Shown here one piece after another: positions 7,338-11,734 of a stretch of DNA of 11,734 bases. Numbering within the stretch: position 1 is the stretch's first letter; every line of letters starts with the position of its first letter. The notes under the pieces were generated by a model, which did no database searches, was not told the origin of the DNA, and saw nothing but the letters and a program-made list of their open reading frames with translations. Made by a program: the position numbers and the translations under genes. The stretch comes from an uncultured Ellagibacter sp. (lineage in GTDB: Bacteria > Actinomycetota > Coriobacteriia > Coriobacteriales > Eggerthellaceae). The stretch spans positions 1-11,734 of the forward strand of contig NZ_CAKUBT010000035.1 of the NCBI RefSeq assembly GCF_934643285.1. The letters run 5' to 3'.

Positions 7338-7943
7338 CTACACTCGGGATAGGCGGCTGAAGTCGGCGGTCTCGTCGATTACGGTGATGCCCGCGTCGCT
7401 GAATGTGGCCGCGGCGATGCCCCATCCAGGCACGAGCGTGCCCGAAAACGTGCCGTCATAGACTTCCCCCGATCCGCATGAGGGACTCTTCGCCTTGAGG
7501 ATGGCCAGCTTACAGCCTGCTTCTTTCGCGCGTGCGAGCTCGGCCTGCGCGCCGCGGGCGTAGGCGGCCGTGCGATCGGTGCCGCTTGCGTCGAGGATCG
7601 TCCAAGAACGAGCATCCGCCACGCTTGCTTCGACGCCGCGCGACGCAGAGCCGCCCTGCCCATGTTCCGCTCCGCCCGAGCACTCCTTCTCCTCACGATT
7701 TGATTCGCTTTCGAGAAAGTTCGGCGTGCTGCCGTCAGTGCGCTCCTCACTGCTGTTCATCCACGGAGCGCGCACTATCTCGCAAGGGGTCCGCGGCGTG
7801 GGAAGGCCGCCTGCCACCTCAGGGCAGATGGGCACAAGCTCGTGCCCACGCGCGGCAAGCTCCCGCACGTGCGAGCAGGGCTTCGAGCGCCCGTCATAAC
7901 GGCACGGCTCACCCAAAAGGCACGCGCTCACAGCGATTTTCAC
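7338..7943 (-). CDS. DUF523 (YbbK/TudS-type) protein with a hydrophilic insertion
   Basis: I place the start at GTG 7941-7943, giving 201 residues. GAGGAGG lies nine bases upstream and translation begins directly with KIAVSACLLG, the usual N-terminus of the family. An ATG 24 codons earlier adds an unrelated tail. Family motifs are VSACLLGEPCRYDG (5-18), VPICPEVAGGLPTPR (37-51), CEI (54-56), TAAYARGA (125-132), LKAKSPSCG (149-157) and YDGTFSGTL (162-170). C8, C14, C40 and C156 are the obvious conserved cysteines. One DUF523 member, thiouracil desulfidase TudS, uses such cysteines for an iron-sulfur cluster; a similar role here is inference. Most DUF523 proteins are about 150 residues. The excess is one block, about 61-112, rich in Ser, Glu and Gly, between CEIV and the TILDASGTDRT strand. 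The gene converges with the helicase gene, with only 26 bp between their stops. Confidence 0.85.
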   Translation of the reverse strand: MKIAVSACLLGEPCRYDGRSKPCSHVRELAARGHELVPICPEVAGGLPTPRTPCEIVRAPWMNSSEERTDGSTPNFLESESNREEKECSGGAEHGQGGSASRGVEASVADARSWTILDASGTDRTAAYARGAQAELARAKEAGCKLAILKAKSPSCGSGEVYDGTFSGTLVPGWGIAAATFSDAGITVIDETADFSRLSRV

Positions 7944-7952
7944 AGCGATTAG

Positions 7953-7959
7953 CCTCCTC
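7953..7959 (-). promoter_or_regulatory. Shine-Dalgarno site deciding the DUF523 start
   Basis: GAGGAGG on the minus strand, nine bases before GTG 7943, supports this start over the upstream ATG at 8015. Confidence 0.75.
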
Positions 7960-7973
7960 AAGTGCCGGGACTC

Positions 7974-8012
7974 GGGGCGGTAGATCCCCAAAAACCCGCC
8001 GCCCCACTTTTT
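7974..8012 (+). terminator. Terminator-like hairpin on the + strand, in the DUF523 leader
   Basis: GGGGCGG (7974-7980) pairs with CCGCCCC (7999-8005), and on the + strand this is followed by ACTTTTT. This looks like an intrinsic terminator, but no + gene ends nearby. In minus-strand RNA the same hairpin falls in the DUF523 leader without a T-tract. It could stop antisense transcription or act as a leader structure. Confidence 0.35.
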
Positions 8013-8022
8013 CATGAAGCCA

Positions 8023-8028
8023 AGTATA
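8023..8028 (-). promoter_or_regulatory. Candidate -10 element for DUF523
   Basis: TATACT on the minus strand, in GGATATACTTGG, lies 79 bp before the GTG start in the 116-bp gap after the upstream gene. No good -35 box is visible. Confidence 0.3.
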
Positions 8029-8059
8029 TCCCCTTCAACCGCCAGCCCCCTCGCGGTCT

Positions 8060-9826
8060 TTACGCGTTAACGGGGAAGAGCTTGCCGCCCACCATGACAT
8101 ACACGTTTCCGTCCGTCGCGAAGTGCGAAGGGATTGCATAGGAAAATATGCAGGTCACATGGCTGTTTGCGGGAGCGCTATAGATTGCTCCCACGTAATC
8201 GTCGGCTCGCGACGGCGCCGCTACCTCTTCGACGAGCTCGTAGGATGTGCGCGAGATGCGAGACACACTGCCCTCATCGCTGATTACCACGAGGGTAGCA
8301 AGGTTTTCACATCCGCCGACGAAGTCTTCGTCGGCGCCGCCGGTGTTCTCGACATCGACCGTGATTGTTGCGAAGGTGAACCCGTCCGTGGCAAGAGTTC
8401 CGTCGTCGTTGAACGCCATGCCAAAGCGTTGCTCGAGCCATTTGTCGGCATAAGACGAATCGCCTCCAAACCCGCTCAAATAAGCGAACTCGCTCTTTGT
8501 TCGACCGAGCGGCGGTTCGCTGCCGAACACGACAGTCGGTGCATGGACGACAACGGAGTCGCAGTCGATAAGGGATACATCTGGGTTGCCGTATTTGTCA
8601 CTTGACATGGTGATTTTCTGCGCTGCAACTGCGTCATTGACTCCCATAATTACCAATTCGCTCGAGCTTTTGCCTATAGGTTCAGTCTCGTCGACCAAGC
8701 TCACATCTTCATCGACGCTGTTCGGCATCAATGTTCTCGCGAACTCGTTGGCTGTTTCGTCGCCGCTGGGGAAGGGGTCGCTGGTGGTGGAGGCAATCTC
8801 GCCATATACCGATGCGAGCGAGTAGGTCCCGTCGGCGTTTTCGACAGGGGTGACAGCATGCGTTTTGACCAGGTTCGCGTCGACGCTGCGGCTTGTGATC
8901 TCAGAAGTCATATCGAAGTAAGTTGCGTTGTCGGTATAGCGAGGTTCTACGCGGAACATCGCTTCATGTAGCGTGATGGCTTGGGTTGATGTGCTTCCGT
9001 CTTCGAAAGTGGCCGTTACGGTGAGCACGGCGCCGTCGAAAAGCGATAAGGGGTCACTTTCAACATCCGGGTTGAACAGGCCGAAGCACGTCGTGCCATC
9101 TGCGATGCCGGGCGAGTCTGCAAGTGCAAGGTCGATTACCGATCCGTAACGCTTTAACAGGGCGGCTTGGATTTCCTGGTTGCTTCGCGGCTCCTCGCCG
9201 TTCAGGTCTCCGCCTTCCTCGGTGTCCCATTTTACGACGATTACCGAGTCGCAGTTCGAAAGCGTACCGTCGAGTCCGCGAAAACGATCGTCCCAATTGA
9301 CGGCGCGATTGAAGGCGACCGGGTCGCTGATCTGGGAAATCGTCGTGACGTCTTGTCGGTACAGCTCGCCCGTCGATATGCTCGCCTGCACACGGGAGAT
9401 GCCCTCGCCTTCTACGGTGAACGTGCATCCAGTGAAGTACCCTTCGGCTTCGCCAGTTTGCGTCCATTGGGAGTGCGTGCGGTCGAAGACAATCTGCCCG
9501 TCTTCGGTAGGGAGGATGGTCCCGCCATCGCTCGCCCAGGCGCGAACGGTAAAGCCGTGAGTGACTGCCTGCGTTGCTGACTGCGGCGAAGGGATGGCTC
9601 CTCCCGCTGTCGAGGCAGCGTATCCGACGCCGCCGACGATCAACGCTCCCGCCACGAGGCAGGCGGCAATTGCATACGGCTTGTGCGGCTTGCGGAATCG
9701 TATCTTGCGTCCCGAGTGAGTGGCCTGCTCCTTCGCGCGGGCGAGCGTCGCGGCGACGAGTTCCTCGCTGGGTTCTATGCTTTTCATGAGTTCGGCGTAG
9801 CGGATGAAAAAGTCGTGTTCGTTCAT
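8060..9826 (-). CDS. Single-pass membrane protein, probable anti-sigma factor/sensor for the adjacent ECF sigma factor
   Basis: The protein has 588 residues. Residues 1-50 are cytoplasmic, with an amphipathic stretch (EELVAATLARAKEQ) and a basic end (GRKIRFRKPHKP). Residues 51-71 form one transmembrane helix (AIAACLVAGALIVGGVGYAA), and about 515 residues follow outside the membrane by the positive-inside rule. The ATG overlaps the sigma-factor stop as ATGA and has GGAGG seven bases upstream, so the two are translationally coupled. That order and topology are typical of ECF sigma/anti-sigma pairs; no sequence motif proves the activity. There is no zinc-binding anti-sigma (HxxxCxxC) motif. The outer part is rich in beta strands and acidic residues. 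It has six cysteines outside the helix (C134, C192, C247, C422, C506, C559) and a repeated CDSVxVV motif near 192 and 422. The C-terminal section from about 485 (TITVDVENTGGADEDF) resembles a DUF4352-like Ig fold. Sensed signal unknown. Confidence 0.7.
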   Translation of the reverse strand: MNEHDFFIRYAELMKSIEPSEELVAATLARAKEQATHSGRKIRFRKPHKPYAIAACLVAGALIVGGVGYAASTAGGAIPSPQSATQAVTHGFTVRAWASDGGTILPTEDGQIVFDRTHSQWTQTGEAEGYFTGCTFTVEGEGISRVQASISTGELYRQDVTTISQISDPVAFNRAVNWDDRFRGLDGTLSNCDSVIVVKWDTEEGGDLNGEEPRSNQEIQAALLKRYGSVIDLALADSPGIADGTTCFGLFNPDVESDPLSLFDGAVLTVTATFEDGSTSTQAITLHEAMFRVEPRYTDNATYFDMTSEITSRSVDANLVKTHAVTPVENADGTYSLASVYGEIASTTSDPFPSGDETANEFARTLMPNSVDEDVSLVDETEPIGKSSSELVIMGVNDAVAAQKITMSSDKYGNPDVSLIDCDSVVVHAPTVVFGSEPPLGRTKSEFAYLSGFGGDSSYADKWLEQRFGMAFNDDGTLATDGFTFATITVDVENTGGADEDFVGGCENLATLVVISDEGSVSRISRTSYELVEEVAAPSRADDYVGAIYSAPANSHVTCIFSYAIPSHFATDGNVYVMVGGKLFPVNA

Positions 9827-10344
9827 TGCGTGTCCTCCAGTTCGATGCGCAGTGCTTTGCGGGCACGATGTAGGTGGGAGCGTACGGTGGCGGGTGCGTC
9901 TCCGATGATTCCGGCGATCTCGGTTGTTGAGTATCCCTCGTAGTAGAACAAGTGCACCACGGCTCGTTGTTTCGGCGACAGCGCCGCAAGTGCACGTTCG
10001 AGCATTACGTCCTGCGCTGCCATTTTGCTTTCCGATTCAAATTGCTGCAGCGAGTCTGACGCTGCCTTGGCTTCTGCAGCGGGGCTTTCGAGCGGTTCGG
10101 CCAAACGATTTTCTCGTTGTCGCAGGATGTCATTCGAATAGTTGATTGCCACGCGAATGAGCCATGCCTTTTCGTGATCGGCGTCGGTGAAGGTGCCGCT
10201 GTGAAGGTGTCGTTTCAGGAATGTGTTTTGGAACACGTCGCTTGCGTCATGCGCGTTGCCGCAATACGCGAACGCAATGCGGTAGACCATGGCACCCCAA
10301 GTCTCAATCGTCTGCTCAAGGGTGTGGTTCACTGTCCTTTTCAA
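9823..10344 (-). CDS. ECF-type RNA polymerase sigma factor
   Basis: I choose TTG 10342-10344 as start, giving 173 residues, a usual ECF length, because the purine-rich GGGGGAGGAG lies just before it. A GTG four codons later (10332) is possible. An ATG at 10527 would add 61 residues without sigma features and span the promoter region. Region 2 covers about 15-82, with DASDVFQNTFLKR (33-45) and WLIRVAINYSNDILR (61-75) for core binding and -10 recognition. Region 4 covers about 110-167, with LSPKQRAVVHLFYYEGYS (122-139) and the helix-turn-helix TTEIAGIIGDAPATVRSHL (140-158). An acidic linker joins them and regions 1 and 3 are absent, as in the ECF group. It directs polymerase to a small regulon, probably including its own operon. 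It shares an operon with the membrane protein that overlaps its stop. Confidence 0.92.
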   Translation of the reverse strand: MKRTVNHTLEQTIETWGAMVYRIAFAYCGNAHDASDVFQNTFLKRHLHSGTFTDADHEKAWLIRVAINYSNDILRQRENRLAEPLESPAAEAKAASDSLQQFESESKMAAQDVMLERALAALSPKQRAVVHLFYYEGYSTTEIAGIIGDAPATVRSHLHRARKALRIELEDTQ

Positions 10345-10348
10345 TCGT

Positions 10349-10358
10349 CTCCTCCCCC
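10349..10358 (-). promoter_or_regulatory. Shine-Dalgarno site deciding the sigma-factor TTG start
   Basis: GGGGGAGGAG on the minus strand ends four bases before TTG 10344, with the GGAGG core six bases away. No other start in the frame has such a site. Confidence 0.7.
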
Positions 10359-10412
10359 TGCTTCCTTGATGATAGCCGCATAGGCCGCCATGGCTTATAT
10401 TGTTTCGCTTGC

Positions 10413-10438
10413 GACCGGTCTCACCTCTAACACGTTTC
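10413..10438 (-). promoter_or_regulatory. Candidate ECF-type (autoregulatory) promoter of the sigma operon
   Basis: On the minus strand GAAAC (10438-10434) is followed after 16 bp by CGGTC (10417-10413). A GAAC/GAAAC -35 with a CGTC-like -10 at 16-17 bp is the typical architecture recognised by many ECF sigma factors. Transcription would start near 10405, about 60 nt before the TTG. That the encoded sigma uses it is inference. A housekeeping alternative, TATAAG at 10399-10394, lacks a -35. Confidence 0.45.
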
Positions 10439-10479
10439 GAGCAAGCGATATGTTGCACGGGGAGAGAATCTTGCTCGAA
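10436..10479. repeat. Perfect 10-bp inverted repeat TTCGAGCAAG-N24-CTTGCTCGAA
   Basis: The arms at 10436-10445 and 10470-10479 are exact reverse complements, with a 24-bp spacer, 34 bp centre to centre (about three helical turns). The left arm overlaps the -35 of the candidate ECF promoter. No T-tract follows on either strand, so an operator is more likely than a terminator. Confidence 0.6.
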
Positions 10480-10509
10480 CTCTCCATATCTCCCGTATTC
10501 ACCAAAGGC

Positions 10510-10515
10510 TACAAT
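10510..10515 (+). promoter_or_regulatory. Candidate -10 element of map
   Basis: TACAAT in GGCTACAATGG lies 53 bp before the map ATG. No good -35 stands 16-18 bp upstream; TTGCTC at 10471 is too far. Confidence 0.42.
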
Positions 10516-10532
10516 GGAGGGCGACACAAAAC

Positions 10533-10551
10533 GGCGCCCGAGCGAGGCGCC
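10533..10551 (+). promoter_or_regulatory. Hairpin in the map leader
   Basis: GGCGCC (10533-10538) and GGCGCC (10546-10551), both palindromic, can form a 6-bp GC stem with a seven-base loop. It ends six bases before the AAAGG ribosome-binding site (10558-10562). With no T-run behind it, it is not a terminator; it might tune mRNA stability or translation. Confidence 0.35.
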
Positions 10552-10568
10552 CTGTAGAAAGGCAGAGC

Positions 10569-11453
10569 ATGTTCGACGGAATGAAGTCCCCTGGCCGCAA
10601 CGACGAGTGCTGGTGCGGCAGCGGGAAGAAATACAAGAAGTGCCACCTCAACCTGGACGAGCGTTTGCAGGAGCTATATGAGCAGGGTGAAGAGGTGCCC
10701 CATCGTTCGCTTCTGAAGACCGCCGCCGACATCGAGGGCATCAAGAAGTCGGCAGCCATCAACATCGGCGTGCTCGATTACGTGGCCGAGCACATCAAAG
10801 CGGGCGTGAACACCGCCGAGATTGACAAGTGGATCTACGACTACACCATCGAGCACGGCGGCACGCCGGCAGACCTCAACTTCGAGGGGTATCCCAACAG
10901 CGTGTGCACCTCCATCAACGAAGTCGTCTGCCACGGCATCCCCTCCGAGGACGACGTGCTCAAAGAGGGCGACATCGTGAACGTGGACTGCTCCACGATT
11001 CTCGACGGCTACTTCTCCGACTCCTCGCGCATGTTCATGATTGGCGAGGTCGACGAGGAGAAGCAAAAGCTCGTGCGCGTCACGAAGGAGGCGCTCGAGG
11101 CGGGCTTGGCCGCGGTGAAGCCGTGGGGACATCTGGGCGATGTGGGAGCTGCGGTCTCCGCGCACGCGCATGCGAACGGCTTCTCGGTCGTCGAGGAGTT
11201 CGGCGGCCACGGCATCGGCCTCGAGTTCCACGAGGACCCGTTCGTGAGCCACGTCGCCGAAGCGGGGACGGGCCCGGTGCTCGTGCCGGGCATGTGCTTC
11301 ACCATCGAGCCGATGATCAACGCGGGGGAGCACGATATCGACATGTCCGACCCCAACGGCTGGACTATCCGCACAGCGGACGGCAAGCCTTCGGCGCAGT
11401 GGGAAGTGCAGCTTGTGGTGACCGACGACGGCTACGAGCTTCTTTCGTGGTAA
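10569..11453 (+). CDS. map: Type I methionine aminopeptidase with N-terminal SEC-C zinc motif
   Basis: The enzyme removes the initiator methionine from new proteins in the cytosol. It has 294 residues, longer than the roughly 264 of E. coli Map because of an N-terminal SEC-C motif, CWCGSGKKYKKCH, with C14, C16, C25 and H26 as probable zinc ligands. The pita-bread domain has all five metal ligands: D140 (NVDCS), D151 (FSDSSR), H214 (GGHGIG), E247 (TIEPM) and E279 (QWEVQ). Their spacings match E. coli Map (97, 108, 171, 204, 235) to within one residue. The substrate-site histidine is H122 in VCHGIP. ATG 10569 has AAAGG six bases upstream and gives the complete SEC-C motif. Such SEC-C forms occur in actinobacteria and clostridia and are thought to help ribosome association. 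The gene stands alone between a divergent sigma operon and a tRNA unit. Confidence 0.95.
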   Translation: MFDGMKSPGRNDECWCGSGKKYKKCHLNLDERLQELYEQGEEVPHRSLLKTAADIEGIKKSAAINIGVLDYVAEHIKAGVNTAEIDKWIYDYTIEHGGTPADLNFEGYPNSVCTSINEVVCHGIPSEDDVLKEGDIVNVDCSTILDGYFSDSSRMFMIGEVDEEKQKLVRVTKEALEAGLAAVKPWGHLGDVGAAVSAHAHANGFSVVEEFGGHGIGLEFHEDPFVSHVAEAGTGPVLVPGMCFTIEPMINAGEHDIDMSDPNGWTIRTADGKPSAQWEVQLVVTDDGYELLSW

Positions 11454-11472
11454 AACGCCAGGTGGCAACCGT

Positions 11473-11506
11473 TATTTTGTGAAAGGCAAAATATTTAGAA
11501 ATTTGT
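11473..11506 (+). promoter_or_regulatory. AT-rich tract: likely UP element, with a weak hairpin
   Basis: This stretch is strikingly AT-rich for the genome and sits directly upstream of the tRNA -35 box, where an UP element contacts the alpha subunit. It also contains TATTTTG (11473-11479) and CAAAATA (11487-11493), a 7-bp AT hairpin followed by TTT, which might end map transcription weakly. Confidence 0.5.
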
Positions 11507-11507
11507 C

Positions 11508-11536
11508 TTGCACTGCAGGTTGTTTTGCCCTAATAT
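11508..11536 (+). promoter_or_regulatory. Promoter of the tRNA-His/tRNA-Lys unit
   Basis: TTGCAC (11508-11513) and TAATAT (11531-11536) are separated by exactly 17 bp, a near-consensus sigma-70 promoter. Transcription would start near 11543, about 10 bp before the tRNA-His. It is the best promoter in the window. Confidence 0.78.
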
Positions 11537-11552
11537 ATCAACTTGCGCCACG

Positions 11553-11629
11553 GTGGGTGTGGCCTAGTTGGTTAGGGCGCCAGATTGTGGCTCTGGAGGT
11601 CGAGGGTTCGAATCCCTTCACCCACCCCA
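11553..11629 (+). tRNA. tRNA-His (anticodon GTG), CCA encoded
   Basis: The acceptor stem pairs GTGGGTG (11553-11559) with CACCCAC (11619-11625). The anticodon stem CCAGA/TCTGG (11580-11584, 11592-11596) encloses loop TTGTGGC, with GTG at 11587-11589. The T arm GAGGG-TTCGAAT-CCCTT is normal. The discriminator is C (11626) and CCA follows (11627-11629). A G at 11552 provides the histidine-specific G-1 opposite C73. Confidence 0.95.
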
Positions 11630-11660
11630 GCGCGCGCAGTATCTTTGACATATGCACTTT

Positions 11661-11734
11661 GGACCGTTAGCTTAGTTGGTAGAGCAGGGGACTCTTAATC
11701 CCAAGGTCCGGGGTTCGAGTCCCCGACGGTCCAC
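11661..11734 (+). tRNA. tRNA-Lys (anticodon CTT), 3' CCA cut by window edge
   Basis: GGACCGT (11661-11667) pairs with ACGGTCC (11726-11732), then A73 and the first C of CCA at the last base. The anticodon loop CTCTTAA has CTT at 11694-11696. The T arm CGGGG-TTCGAGT-CCCCG is perfect. The lowest anticodon-stem pair (27-43) is a G/A mismatch; the other four pairs are standard. It starts 31 bp after tRNA-His with no terminator between, so both are probably cut from one transcript. Confidence 0.94.

Larger units (their letters stand above)
10345..10568. other. Divergent intergenic region, ECF sigma / map
   Basis: These 224 bp hold no gene. From the left they contain the sigma Shine-Dalgarno site, a leader of about 60 nt, an ECF-like promoter (10413-10438) and a long inverted repeat (10436-10479). 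The map -10 element (10510-10515) and a leader hairpin (10533-10551) follow. Confidence 0.7.

Noticed and set aside
7337..7344. GCTACACT promoter-like motif after the helicase stop
   Set aside because: It coincides with the last codons and stop of the DUF523 gene and has no + strand gene downstream.
7944..8015. Upstream ATG start for DUF523 adding 24 residues
   Set aside because: The added tail is not part of the family, runs through a hairpin, and the GTG at 7943 has a strong GAGGAGG site and the canonical N-terminus.
10345..10527. N-terminal extension of the sigma factor from ATG 10527
   Set aside because: It would translate the promoter and dyad region, has no sigma-like content, and a strong Shine-Dalgarno site precedes TTG 10344.
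11645..11650. Consensus -35 hexamer TTGACA before tRNA-Lys
   Set aside because: A -10 at 17 bp would fall inside the tRNA and no such hexamer is there; the tRNA pair already has a good promoter at 11508-11536.
1..11734. CRISPR arrays, insertion sequences, integrases or attachment sites
   Set aside because: No spaced direct repeats, transposase motifs, terminal inverted repeats or tRNA-edge duplications were found by eye; the tRNA-Lys 3' end continues beyond the window and could not be checked.

Overview
The window is a chromosomal segment of a high-GC bacterium, most likely an actinomycete of the class Coriobacteriia (Eggerthella/Slackia/Collinsella-like). This placement is an inference from high GC, TTG/GTG starts with strong purine-rich Shine-Dalgarno sites, a fused acetyl-CoA carboxylase carboxyltransferase next to fabZ, a SEC-C methionine aminopeptidase and tRNAs with encoded CCA. 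No 16S or other phylogenetic marker is present.

Layout from left to right: (1) the end of a fatty-acid synthesis operon on +, namely the 3' part of fabZ and a long single-chain AccD-AccA fusion (1-2926). (2) A convergent junction with two terminator-like hairpins, then a NUDIX hydrolase on - (3044-3658). (3) A divergent promoter region carrying an inverted repeat, then a 1132-residue SWIM/SNF2 helicase on + (3913-7311). (4) A DUF523 (YbbK/TudS-type) protein on - (7338-7943, start re-assigned to GTG). (5) A two-gene - operon: an ECF sigma factor and a 588-residue membrane protein overlapping it by ATGA, which looks like its anti-sigma/sensor partner (8060-10344). (6) A divergent region with an ECF-like promoter overlapping a perfect 10-bp inverted repeat, then map on + (10569-11453). 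(7) A strong promoter driving tRNA-His(GTG) and tRNA-Lys(CTT); the latter runs to the window edge.

FabZ and AccDA act in the same pathway: AccDA makes malonyl-CoA and FabZ dehydrates the elongation intermediate. The sigma/membrane-protein pair looks like a self-contained envelope signalling unit, with visibly lower GC than its neighbours. The rest is mainly housekeeping.

The most unusual items are a degenerate biotin-carboxylase N-terminal-like domain ahead of the zinc ribbon in AccDA, the dyad/ECF promoter arrangement before the sigma gene, the sensor protein with an internal repeat, a hydrophilic insertion in the DUF523 protein, and a repeated CGTTTGCG element at the helicase promoter. I see no mobile element, CRISPR array or defence island.
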